Source: Acidimicrobiia bacterium
GTDB lineage: Bacteria; Actinomycetota; Acidimicrobiia; Acidimicrobiales; Bin134
Direction: 5' to 3'
DNA length: 32,128 nucleotides
Assembly: GCA_022821445.1 (NCBI GenBank)
Contig: JAJEDQ010000198.1
Coordinates: forward strand, 1-32,128
Under the pieces are notes generated by a model. That model made no database searches. It had not been told where the DNA came from and saw nothing but the letters and a program-made list of their open reading frames with translations. The translations under genes were made by a program, and so were the position numbers. Below are positions 1 to 7,426 of this stretch, piece after piece (the stretch's first letter is position 1; every line of letters begins with the position of its first letter).

Positions 1-2
1 CT

Positions 3-1196
3 GTCGAGCACGCCATCGAGATGTCGATGAAGTTCATGACCGGCATCGACGGGGTCTATGCGCTGCTGGACTGCGACCACACTCTGTTCCTCGGCCGCAA
101 GGACCACGCGGTGGCCTACGTGGAGACCGATCCATCCGATCCGGCGTCGCCCATTGTGGAGCGGGACCGGTGGAGCAAGCCCGACCACATCGAGGGCTTC
201 TTTGTAGGGATGAACATGACCTTCGACGGGAAGCTGGTGATGTCCACCGATCATGGCTGGGTTGTTGTGCTCGAGCGCGACTTCAGCGCCTTCCACGCCC
301 TTCAGCTCCCCGGCGGGGCCGAGACCGCGGCGGAGTACTGCGCCATGCGAGCAGCCGAGCGGGGCAACACGGGTTATGGCTGGGTCCGCACCAGCATCTG
401 CGTGGACAGTGACAACGGCATTTACGTGTCGTCCAACGACCACCACCACACGCTGCGCTGGACGGGCTCCGAGCTGACCGACGACCCCGCCCACGGTTGC
501 TGGTCCGTGCCCTACCGCAACGGCGGCGGCTGCGGGTCGGGAACCACGCCCTCGCTGATGGGCTTCGGCCCCGACGAGGACAAGTTCGTGGTGATCGGCG
601 ACGGCGATGAGGTGGTCAACATCACACTGTTGTGGCGCGATGAGATTCCCGACGACTGGGAGCAGCTTCCCAACGCGCCCGACCGGCGCATCGCCGGCAT
701 CGGGCCGGCCAACATGGGCAACCCCGATCTGGCCGAGATCAAGACCGAGCAGTCGATCACGGTGTCGGGCTACGGCGCCATGACGGTGAACAATGAGCCG
801 GCCACGATTCCCGACGGCTTTCCCGCCCAGGCTGCTCGGATGCTGTGCTTCATGCTCGGCCACAAGCCCGAGTACCAGCCCCGCGGCCTCCACAAGTACG
901 AGTGGGACCCGGTGGCCCGAGAGATGAAGGAGGCGTGGGTGAACCTCGACATCTCCTCGCCCAACTCGGTTCCCTTCGTGGCGGAGGAGAGCGGGCTGGT
1001 GTACACATGCGGGGTCCGCGACAAGAAGTGGACCATTGAGGCCGCCGACTGGGCTACCGGGGAGTCCCGGTTCCACTACGTGCTGGGAGGCTCAAAGTTC
1101 AACACCATCGGCGCGGGGGTGACCGTGGACGACGACGGCCGGCTGCTGTTCGGCGCCATGTACGGCAAGACCCGCGTCCTGCGGGGTCCGGGCTAG
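3..1196 (+). CDS. Hypothetical beta-propeller-like protein, 5'-truncated by the window edge
   Basis: The reading frame is open to the left edge: in-frame codons precede the first internal ATG at 21 without a stop, so the true N-terminus probably lies outside the window. The visible part is about 398 residues. It contains recurring short strand-turn segments with G-D-G or D-D-G turns followed by hydrophobic strands (for example FDGKLVMSTDHGWVVVL, DSDNGIYVSSND, VDDDGRLLFGAMYG), which resembles PQQ/SMP-30-like beta-propeller blades. A GCGSGTTPSL segment and several scattered Cys residues are present, but I recognise no catalytic motif. There is no signal peptide or membrane segment in the visible part. 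It ends 48 bases before galE, which has its own promoter, so they are probably not one operon. Function unknown; the propeller assignment rests only on the repeated pattern. Confidence 0.6.
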   Translation, partial: VEHAIEMSMKFMTGIDGVYALLDCDHTLFLGRKDHAVAYVETDPSDPASPIVERDRWSKPDHIEGFFVGMNMTFDGKLVMSTDHGWVVVLERDFSAFHALQLPGGAETAAEYCAMRAAERGNTGYGWVRTSICVDSDNGIYVSSNDHHHTLRWTGSELTDDPAHGCWSVPYRNGGGCGSGTTPSLMGFGPDEDKFVVIGDGDEVVNITLLWRDEIPDDWEQLPNAPDRRIAGIGPANMGNPDLAEIKTEQSITVSGYGAMTVNNEPATIPDGFPAQAARMLCFMLGHKPEYQPRGLHKYEWDPVAREMKEAWVNLDISSPNSVPFVAEESGLVYTCGVRDKKWTIEAADWATGESRFHYVLGGSKFNTIGAGVTVDDDGRLLFGAMYGKTRVLRGPG

Positions 1197-1231
1197 CCGC
1201 AGTCTGCTCCGCTGCCTCGGCGGCACACCGC

Positions 1232-1237
1232 TAACGT
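1232..1237 (+). promoter_or_regulatory. -10 box TAACGT for leaderless galE
   Basis: TAACGT fits the TANNNT -10 consensus and ends 7 nt before the galE ATG at 1245, so transcription should begin at or next to the start codon. The upstream GTG at 1236 lies inside this box and is a poor start. No convincing -35 hexamer is seen. Confidence 0.45.
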
Positions 1238-1244
1238 GCCCAAC

Positions 1245-2270
1245 ATGGCGACGGTGCTGGTGACCGGGGGAGCGGGTTATATCGGCAGCCACACCTGCGT
1301 CGCCCTGATCGAGGCCGGCTACGAGGTGGCGGTGCTGGACAGCCTGGCCAATTCCTCAGCCGCCGCCATCGACGCGGCGGGGGAGATCGCCGGCCACCGC
1401 CCTCGTCTCTACATAGCCGACTGTCGGGACGAATCCGCGCTGGAGAAGGTCATGGCCGACGTCCGCCCCGACGCGGTGCTGCACTTCGCAGGGCTCAAGT
1501 CCGTGCCCGACTCAGTGGCCGATCCGCTGCGGTACTACCGCCACAATCTGGACTCGGCCGCCGTCCTCTTGGCAGTGATGGAGCGCAGTGGGGTTCGCCG
1601 GATCGTGTTCTCTTCTTCGGCTACCGTCTATGGAGAACCCGATGATCTGCCGGTGGCCGAGACGGCATCAACCCGCCCGGCCAACCCCTACGGCTGGACC
1701 AAGCTCCTCATCGAGCAGATGATCGCTGACGTGGTTCGAGCCGACCCCCGCTGGTCGGCGGCTTTGCTTCGCTATTTCAACCCGGTGGGCGCCCACCCCA
1801 GCGGCCTGATCGGGGAGGATCCCGAGGGCATTCCCGGCAACTTGATGCCCTACCTGCTCCAGGTGGCGGTGGGCCGTCGCTCCCATCTGCCGCTCTACGG
1901 CACCGACTATCCCACCTCAGACGGCACTACATTGCGCGACTACATCCATGTCATGGACTTGGCCGACGGTCATCTGGCCGCCTTGAAGCATTTGGATTCC
2001 GCTGTCGGCCAGGCGCACGTTTTCAACCTGGGCACCGGCCGGGGAGCGTCGGTGCTGGAGGTGATCGCCGCCATGCGGGAGGCCACCGGCCACCGACTGC
2101 CCTATGAGGCGCTAGACCGCCGACCCGGAGACGTTCCTGAGTTGTGGGCCGATCCCGCCCGGGCCCGCCAAGAGCTGGGCTGGTCGGCAAGCCGATCTCT
2201 AGCCGAGATGTGTCGGGATGCCTGGTCTTGGCAGTCAACCCATCCCCAGGGATACCGGTCCCAGACATAG
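1245..2270 (+). CDS. galE: UDP-glucose 4-epimerase
   Basis: GalE interconverts UDP-glucose and UDP-galactose in the cytoplasm, feeding the Leloir pathway and supplying galactosyl units for cell-envelope glycans. The 341-residue protein is an extended short-chain dehydrogenase of normal GalE length. The NAD-binding glycine motif TGGAGYIG is at residues 7-14. The catalytic Ser is S125 in SSSATVYG, and the YxxxK pair is Y149/K153 in NPYGWTK, the same numbering as E. coli GalE. Further family marks are HFAGLKSVPDS and RYFNPVGAHPSG, and the C-terminal region carries the usual DGTTLRDYIHVMDLADGH. The ATG at 1245 is chosen over GTG 1236 because the -10 box overlaps the GTG. It stands alone, with the accessory island beginning downstream. 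Confidence 0.96.
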   Translation: MATVLVTGGAGYIGSHTCVALIEAGYEVAVLDSLANSSAAAIDAAGEIAGHRPRLYIADCRDESALEKVMADVRPDAVLHFAGLKSVPDSVADPLRYYRHNLDSAAVLLAVMERSGVRRIVFSSSATVYGEPDDLPVAETASTRPANPYGWTKLLIEQMIADVVRADPRWSAALLRYFNPVGAHPSGLIGEDPEGIPGNLMPYLLQVAVGRRSHLPLYGTDYPTSDGTTLRDYIHVMDLADGHLAALKHLDSAVGQAHVFNLGTGRGASVLEVIAAMREATGHRLPYEALDRRPGDVPELWADPARARQELGWSASRSLAEMCRDAWSWQSTHPQGYRSQT

Positions 2271-2303
2271 GGGGATAGCGCGTCACGCCGGGGAACGGTC
2301 AGG

Positions 2304-2389
2304 TGCGGGCCTTGGGAATAGGGGTCTTGGTTGGTGGGGGGCAATCGGCCCTGGACGTAGCACCTGCGGGCCTTGGGAAGGGATCTTGG
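2304..2389. repeat. Imperfect direct repeat in the galE-methyltransferase spacer
   Basis: Two copies of a roughly 26-base G-rich unit occur at 2304-2330 and 2365-2389, 61 bases apart. They share TGCGGGCCTTGGGAA, then a short variable patch, then TCTTGG. The 2271-2426 spacer holds no gene. The only other structure seen is the small CCTTgggAAGG inverted repeat inside the second copy. Role unknown. Confidence 0.6.
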
Positions 2390-2426
2390 CCATGCTCTGA
2401 ACCGGTGGACGCCGGGGGGAGGGTTC

Positions 2427-2432
2427 TAGGGT
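2427..2432 (+). promoter_or_regulatory. -10 box TAGGGT before the DUF1156 gene
   Basis: TAGGGT ends 6 nt before GTG 2439 and 9 nt before ATG 2442, the spacing seen at other probable leaderless genes in this window. It disfavours GTG 2433, which abuts the box directly. No -35 element is recognised. Confidence 0.35.
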
Positions 2433-2441
2433 GTGGCAGTG

Positions 2442-5219
2442 ATGGCTGATGGCGGGTCTCGGCGGAAGTTGATTGAGGTGGCGTTGCCGTTGGATGCGAT
2501 CAATGCGGCTTCGGCTCGAGAGAAGTCGATCTTTCATGGCCACCCGTCTGCATTACACCTGTGGTGGGCTCGGCGGCCGTTGGCGGCGTGTCGGGCGGTG
2601 TTGTTCGCGTCGTTGGTGGATGATCCGTCGGCCCGGCCTGATCTGTTCCCCACGGTGGAGTCCCAGGGCGCGGAGCGGGAGCGCCTGTTCGGTCTGGTTG
2701 AGCGGTTGGTGCAGTGGGAGAACAGCAACGACGCCGGGGTGCTGGGCGAGGCTCGGGCGGAGATCGCCAGGTGCTGCGATGGCGGGCTTCCTGCGGTGTT
2801 GGATCCGTTCGCTGGCGGCGGTTCCATTCCTTTGGAGGCTCAGCGTTTGGGGTTGGAGGCGCATGGGTCGGATTTGAATCCGGTGGCGGTGTTGATCAAC
2901 AAGGCTTTGGTGGAGATTCCGCCGGTGTTCGCGGGGCGGGCGCCGGTGAACCCCGGTGACCGTCAGAGCGCTGGTTTGGGGTCGTGGCCGGGCGCGTCGG
3001 GTTTGGCTTGCGATGTGAGGTATTACGGGCAGTGGATGCGCGATCGGGCCGAGGAGCGGATCGGGCATCTGTACCCGGAGGTGGAACTGCCCGCCGAGCA
3101 CGGTGGGGGCAAGGCGCCGGTGATCGCGTGGTTGTGGACTCGTACGGCGCGGTGTCCGAATCCGGTGTGCGGGGCCGAGGCGCCGTTGGCGTCGTCGTGG
3201 TGGCTGTCGAAGAAGAAGGGACGCCAGGCGTGGGTGGAGCCGGTGGCAGACCATGGTGCCAAGGCGGTCCGGTATGAGATCGGCGGCGGTGAGGGTGGGC
3301 CGTCGGAGGCGCCCAAGCAGGGCCGGGCCCAGTTCCGCTGCGTGTTCTGCGCTTCGCCCATCCCCGGCGACCACGTGAAGGCCCAAGCCCAGACAGGAGG
3401 GCTCGGCGCACAGCTCATGGCCATAGCCGCCCAGGGCGACCGTCGGCGCGTCTATCTGCCGCCCGACCCATCCCACGAGCAGGCCGCCCGCATCCCGCCG
3501 CCGCCCGACCCCCCTTCTGGGCGTCTTCCCGAGGAGGCGCTGGGCTTCCGGGTGCAGCGCTACGGCATGGGGGAGTGGGCCGATCTGTTCACCCCCCGCC
3601 AGTTGACCGCCCTGTGCTGTTTCGCCGATCTGGTGGGCGAGGCCCGAGAGCAGACCCGCGCCGACGCACTGGCCGCCGGGATGGACGACGACCCCATCCC
3701 GCTGCGAGACGGCGGCACCGGGGCCACGGCCTACGCCGAGGCCGTCTCGGTGTATTTGGGGTTCACGGTGTCCAAATGCTCCGACTACTGGTCAAGTAGC
3801 CCAGGCTGGGACAAGGTCGGAGAAAAGATGGGACACACCTTTGCTAGGCAGGCAATATCCATGACTTGGGACTTTGCAGAGGCGAATCCGTTCTCAGATT
3901 CATCTGGCAATTGGAGCTCAATGATGGTGCGCGTATCCGAGGCGTTGAAGGGCATTCCAGCCCAACTACCGGGTTCAGTCCGTCAACTAGATGCTTCGGC
4001 TGCGGGGTCCGGTCCGGTGGTGGTGTCTACGGATCCGCCGTATTACGACAATATCGGCTATGCGGATTTGTCGGATTTCTTCTATGTGTGGCTGCGCCGG
4101 ACGGTGGGCGGGGTGTTCCCGGATGTGTGCTCGACGTTGTTGGCGCCGAAGGCGCAGGAGTTGATCGCGGCACCGTACCGCCACGGCGGCGACAGGGGGG
4201 CGGCCGAGGAGTTCTTCGAGGACGGCTTGGGCGGGGTGTTCGCCCGCCTGCGGCAGGTTCAGGATCCGCGGTTCCCATTGAGCGTGTACTACGCGTTCAA
4301 GCAGTCCGAGACCGCGGAGGGGGAGACGGCTTCGACGGGTTGGGAGACGATGCTCGCCGGGCTGCTGCGCGCGGGCTTTCAGATAACCGGGACGTGGCCG
4401 GTGCGCAGCGAACGGTCAAATCGGACTCGCTCGCTAGGAAGCAACGCGCTGGCGTCGTCGATCGTTCTGGTGTGCCGGCCCCGGCCCGAGGGGGCGCCGT
4501 TGGCGTCGCGCCGCGAGTTCTTGGACGCGCTGGCCGCGGAGCTTCCCGCGGCGCTGGGCGACCTCCAGGCGGCCAGCATCGCGCCGGTGGATGTGGCGCA
4601 GGCCGCTATCGGGCCGGGAATGGCGGTGTTCTCCCGCTACAGCCGGGTGATCGAGGCCGACGGCGCCCGGATGGGGGTGCGGGCCGCTTTGGCCGCCATC
4701 AACCGGGTGCTCGATGAGACCCTGGAGGCGACCGAGGCGGATTTGGATTCCGACACCCGCTGGGCGCTCACCTGGCACTCCCAGCATGGCTTCGAGCCCG
4801 GCGACTACGGCCAGGCCGAGCAGCTCTCCAAATCCCGAAACACCTCAGTGGAGGGCCTCGTGCAGGCTGGCATCGTCGAGTCGCGGGCTGGCCGAGTCTG
4901 CCTCATCCCCCGCCACGACCTCGACTCGGACTGGTCTCCCGCCCAAGACGAGCGCCTCACCGTATGGGAGATAACCAACCACCTCGCCCGCGAACTCGAG
5001 ACCCGGGGCGAGCAGGCCGCCGCCCGACTCCTCGCCCAGGTCGGCGGCCTCGCCGACTCGGCCCGCCACCTCGCCTACCGCCTCCACCACACCTGCGACC
5101 GCAACGGATGGGCCTCCGACGCCCTCGCCTACAACAGCCTCGCCGCCGCCTGGCCCGACCTCACCCAACAAGCCCAAAAACCCCCCGACAACCAAACCAA
5201 CCTCGACCTCGATACCTGA
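2442..5219 (+). CDS. DUF1156-domain DNA adenine methyltransferase (COG1743-like), orphan
   Basis: This is a large (about 925-residue) S-adenosylmethionine-dependent DNA methylase of the DUF1156 family. The N-terminal DUF1156 signature runs through RKLIEVALPL, EKSIFHGHPSALHLWWARRP and following residues (about 10-65 from GTG 2433). The SAM-binding motif is LDPFAGGGSIPLEAQRLG near residue 123, followed by the acidic GSDLNP. A long insert holds two Cys-pair knuckles: CPNPVC near 241, and CVFC near 310. The catalytic DPPYYDN is near residue 534, typical of amino-methylating enzymes. In other genomes these methylases usually sit with a DUF499 ATPase and other defence genes. Here no partner is adjacent, so it may be an orphan epigenetic methylase or the remnant of a restriction-like system (inference). 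Codon choice changes along the gene, with a lower-GC patch at about 3780-3990. Start: ATG 2442 or GTG 2439, set by the -10 box. Confidence 0.85.
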   Translation: MADGGSRRKLIEVALPLDAINAASAREKSIFHGHPSALHLWWARRPLAACRAVLFASLVDDPSARPDLFPTVESQGAERERLFGLVERLVQWENSNDAGVLGEARAEIARCCDGGLPAVLDPFAGGGSIPLEAQRLGLEAHGSDLNPVAVLINKALVEIPPVFAGRAPVNPGDRQSAGLGSWPGASGLACDVRYYGQWMRDRAEERIGHLYPEVELPAEHGGGKAPVIAWLWTRTARCPNPVCGAEAPLASSWWLSKKKGRQAWVEPVADHGAKAVRYEIGGGEGGPSEAPKQGRAQFRCVFCASPIPGDHVKAQAQTGGLGAQLMAIAAQGDRRRVYLPPDPSHEQAARIPPPPDPPSGRLPEEALGFRVQRYGMGEWADLFTPRQLTALCCFADLVGEAREQTRADALAAGMDDDPIPLRDGGTGATAYAEAVSVYLGFTVSKCSDYWSSSPGWDKVGEKMGHTFARQAISMTWDFAEANPFSDSSGNWSSMMVRVSEALKGIPAQLPGSVRQLDASAAGSGPVVVSTDPPYYDNIGYADLSDFFYVWLRRTVGGVFPDVCSTLLAPKAQELIAAPYRHGGDRGAAEEFFEDGLGGVFARLRQVQDPRFPLSVYYAFKQSETAEGETASTGWETMLAGLLRAGFQITGTWPVRSERSNRTRSLGSNALASSIVLVCRPRPEGAPLASRREFLDALAAELPAALGDLQAASIAPVDVAQAAIGPGMAVFSRYSRVIEADGARMGVRAALAAINRVLDETLEATEADLDSDTRWALTWHSQHGFEPGDYGQAEQLSKSRNTSVEGLVQAGIVESRAGRVCLIPRHDLDSDWSPAQDERLTVWEITNHLARELETRGEQAAARLLAQVGGLADSARHLAYRLHHTCDRNGWASDALAYNSLAAAWPDLTQQAQKPPDNQTNLDLDT

Positions 5220-5291
5220 TTCGGTGTGCATCTCATCTAGCACCTAGAAATCGCCCGATGACTGCGGCGACCGCAGGGCTGGCTGAGGCGG

Positions 5292-5507
5292 TTAGCGGTT
5301 CAGCCACTCCTCCCGCGTGTAGCCTGCTTGTTTGAGCAATCGAAGCAGGAACGGGCCGGCAATCTCACTGTCGTTGGGGATGACTTGTCTGTGGGCACCC
5401 TAAATCATGTACTCGTGATTGCCTCCTGACCGTGGTCCTATCCATTCGCGTTCGGTCAAGAACCTGATGAGTTCGCGGCGGGTGGTTGGAGGGACCCGCT
5501 GGCTCAT
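5292..5507 (-). pseudogene. hicA: HicA-family mRNA interferase toxin interrupted by an amber codon
   Basis: Reading the minus strand from ATG 5507 gives a 71-codon HicA-like frame. It starts MSQRVPPTTRRELIRFLTE, continues through SGGNHEYMI, has TAG at 5400-5402 (codon 36), then goes on in frame as GAHRQVIPNDSEIAG and LLKQAGYTREEWLNR to a TAA at 5292-5294. HicA toxins are small double-stranded-RNA-binding-fold RNases with a catalytic His in a G-x-H context (here N30-H31). The family normally continues through the position of the TAG, where a Lys is common (AAG to TAG is one base). The first codon overlaps the hicB stop (ATGA), so the two were translationally coupled. As it stands only a 35-residue N-terminal fragment would be made, so the toxin is probably inactive. 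Confidence 0.75.
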
Positions 5508-5776
5508 GTAGGGGCAGCGACAAGCCCGTTGTGGAATGTGGGTATCGGCTGGCCGAGTTGCTGCCCGAGTTCGACCCATCCATAGAGCACCTGTCGAAGT
5601 TTGCCGCGGGCCTCGTCGGGTGTGGAGCCAAAGGCGGAAGCACCCTGGCACTCAGGGTTCTCGGCCCACCATCCGACGACGACTCCATCATCATCTCGAA
5701 CCTCTTCGGTGGACGCCCCCGCAAGTGCAGCATCCAACCAGCACTCAAGCAGAAGCTGAGCCGGGGGCTGTGACAT
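5504..5776 (-). CDS. hicB: HicB-family antitoxin
   Basis: The 90-residue minus-strand protein runs from MSQPPAQLLLECWL to FHNGLVAAPT. It has the partial RNase-H-like HicB pattern: an N-terminal strand region, an acidic EEVRDDDGVVVGWWAENPEC segment, then FGSTPDEARGKLRQVLYGWVELG, the helix commonly annotated as HicB 'T..EA...l..al..w'. HicB binds and neutralises HicA. It comes first and overlaps hicA by ATGA, an order seen in one branch of these systems. The ATG at 5776 is supported by a TACAGT -10 box 6 nt upstream. No C-terminal DNA-binding domain is visible, so autoregulation would need the antitoxin core or the complex. With hicA broken it may be a relic under relaxed selection, although its own frame is intact. 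Confidence 0.7.
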   Translation of the reverse strand: MSQPPAQLLLECWLDAALAGASTEEVRDDDGVVVGWWAENPECQGASAFGSTPDEARGKLRQVLYGWVELGQQLGQPIPTFHNGLVAAPT

Positions 5777-5791
5777 GCCTGAACTGTAACA
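5768..5791 (-). promoter_or_regulatory. hicB promoter with two TGTnACA half-sites
   Basis: On the + strand CTGTGACA (5768-5775) and CTGTAACA (5784-5791) are repeated 16 bases apart. Each contains a near-palindromic TGTnACA. They flank the hicB start codon, and the second overlaps the minus-strand -10 box TACAGT (5788-5783), which ends 6 nt before the ATG. This is a plausible operator for autoregulation, inferred from position and symmetry only. Confidence 0.35.
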
Positions 5792-5893
5792 CCGACAATC
5801 GGCTTTCAGCCCGATACGCCTCATCGCCGATCTCCCACAAAGCGGCTTGAGGATTCCCTCTTTTCGTGGGGGCATACTCTGCAAGGAGGAGCC

Positions 5894-6121
5894 ATGTATA
5901 ACGGGTGTGGTCAGAGGGTCCGACGTTTGGCGCTGCGGGCCGGAGAGGGTCATGTCTTTGGGGCTGTTCAGGCAGGGGGATGTCACCCGTCAGGTCGGGT
6001 CTCAGCTCTCGTCCATGGCTATCCCCAAGCGGGTGGCCTGTTCCCGCAAGGGGAGCGCTTGATCGGGTCCGATGCGGCCGAGCAGTTCGGACACGATCTC
6101 GCTGAGCGAAGCGCGATCTAG
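5894..6121 (+). CDS. Small ORF with strong expression signals but unrecognised product
   Basis: TACTCT (5875-5880) could be a -10 box. It is followed by a near-perfect Shine-Dalgarno AAGGAGGA (5883-5890) and an ATG at 5894. The frame gives 75 residues (MYNGCGQRVRRLALRAGEG and so on), and its second half is antisense to the 3' end of the broken SIR2-like gene. The peptide looks like no family I know and has no hydrophobic core pattern. Most likely the promoter, ribosome-binding site and first codons of a lost gene are left beside the decayed neighbours. A genuine small protein is less likely. The remaining spacer 5777-6001 shows nothing else. Confidence 0.2.
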   Translation: MYNGCGQRVRRLALRAGEGHVFGAVQAGGCHPSGRVSALVHGYPQAGGLFPQGERLIGSDAAEQFGHDLAERSAI

Positions 6122-7265
6122 AGTTGTCGCAGCGTTGAAGGAGACAGCATCGGTGTTGTCTAGCAGGTGGGTTACGAGCTTGGCGGCATCCTCGGGGTGT
6201 GCATCGAGATGGTTGACCGCTTCTGGTTGTTCGCCGAGATCAGACAGCCAGAAGGTGGTCATCGAATGCTGATGAAGCCTTGCCTCGTGCCGGCAGGCCA
6301 GGTCTGCTGCCTCGGGGAATCGGTCGCCGAGGCTCACCGCCCAGTCCACCAGGGCCGTGGCTTCCTCGTCGGTCATGGCTTTGGGGATGCTGCTGAGCCG
6401 GTTGGCCCAGTATTCGCGCATCCAGACGTCCCATTGGGCGTCGGCGGCGCCGGCCGGCAGGTGGCGCAGCCCATGTGAGACTTGCTCGATCCACCTGACG
6501 CGGCTTTGTTCTTCTGCCGCGGCGGTGTAGCAGTCGAGCCAGCCCTGTTCGATGGGGTTGATTCCCGAGAAGAGCGCTACATCGGCCAGGCGCAGGTGGA
6601 AGTGGTTGCCGGTGTCGCCGCGATGCGATCCGAGATGCTCGGCCATGGCCACATACAGGTCCAAGAGCCCGGTTTCCAGCAGCTTGGTCGGGCCGGGCCG
6701 GTTGAGGTAGCCGTCCCATGCGGGAGCGCTCAGCCCATTTCTCCAGCAGCAGGGGCAGGGCCTCATGCGATCCGTACCCGATGGACTGGATACCCCGGTC
6801 TTGCCACCTCTCGCTCATTGCCTGGCGCTGGGGAAACGCCAGCGAGGGGAACTCGTTGATGTTGTTATCGGACAGGTCAGTCAGGCAAGCAGACAGGTGG
6901 CGGTCGTAGTTCGTGGTCACGATCCGGGGCCCGGGAGAGGCGAAGGCCAAGCCGGCGATGGCCCTGTGCAGGGTATTGGGCTTGGAATCGGGGCTTCCGA
7001 TGATCTCGCTCACCCTCAGATGGACATCGACTCCGTTTCTGTCCAAATCCCCCAGTTGCCTTTCTAGGGCCAGGTCGTCCCTCGTTGGAGGCAAGTGGCT
7101 TTCCTCAAGCAGTTTGCCGGTCAACTCCTCAAAGGTGGGCAAGCACGACGGCGGATCTACCGATGCGCCCGCGCCGACGAACAGCACCAGGCTGCCTTCC
7201 GCGTGGGCTGAGACCAGTTCCGGTGGCAGTTCGACCCCGACATCATCTCCGAGTCCAAACCACAT
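6002..7265 (-). pseudogene. SIR2-like NADase / DUF4020-type defence protein, frameshifted and internally deleted
   Basis: The frame from ATG 7265 encodes a SIR2-like N-terminus: GSLVLFVGAGASVDPPSCL (NAD-binding GAGxS) and later IVTTNYDRHLSACL (TNYD). At about 6710-6725 the homology jumps to another frame, which continues with DGYLNRPGPTKLLETGLL and WMREYWANRLSSIP to the stop at 6002. That latter part resembles the C-terminal DUF4020 region of SIR2-like proteins (recalled similarity). Between TNYD and HEALPLLLEKWAE the stretch that normally carries the catalytic HG is missing, so the gene has at least one deletion besides the frameshift. Family members are NAD-depleting anti-phage effectors in known systems. 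This copy is almost surely inactive. Its promoter box still looks intact. Confidence 0.7.
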
Positions 7266-7272
7266 CGACGCA

Positions 7273-7278
7273 ATTCTA
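7273..7278 (-). promoter_or_regulatory. -10 box TAGAAT for the SIR2-like pseudogene
   Basis: On the minus strand TAGAAT lies 7 nt before ATG 7265, the leaderless spacing used elsewhere in this window. No -35 hexamer is evident. It supports ATG 7265 rather than the earlier in-frame ATG at 7331. Confidence 0.45.
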
Positions 7279-7414
7279 CTGGGCTTGGCGACATATTCGC
7301 CCTGGCTCAGACTTCCAGCGCCCGCAAGCAAGCAGATCGGCCGGTGAAGAGATTTTTTTGCTGTTTTTCCTGGTTAAGAGGTGTTTTTCGGGGGGCAAGT
7401 GTCACCGCCGTCGG

Positions 7415-7420
7415 TAGAAT
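7415..7420 (+). promoter_or_regulatory. -10 box TAGAAT for the DUF222/HNH gene, next to a T-rich tract
   Basis: TAGAAT ends 6 nt before ATG 7427, so the transcript would start at or near the A of the start codon. Just upstream, 7350-7389 holds several T runs (seven, five and five T), the most AT-rich patch in the window, which could act as an UP-like or bendable element. That role is inference. Confidence 0.45.
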
Positions 7421-7426
7421 ACATCC

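Noticed and set aside
1236..1238. GTG as the galE start
   Set aside because: It lies within the predicted -10 box; the ATG at 1245 gives the exact E. coli-like residue numbering.
2553..3476. 307-codon minus-strand frame opposite the DUF1156 gene
   Set aside because: Arg/Pro/His-rich composition typical of an antisense frame in GC-rich DNA; the plus strand carries clear methylase motifs.
5486..5850. Plus-strand frames across the hicBA region
   Set aside because: The minus strand has coupled HicB/HicA-like sequences with a fitting promoter; the plus frames show no family signal.
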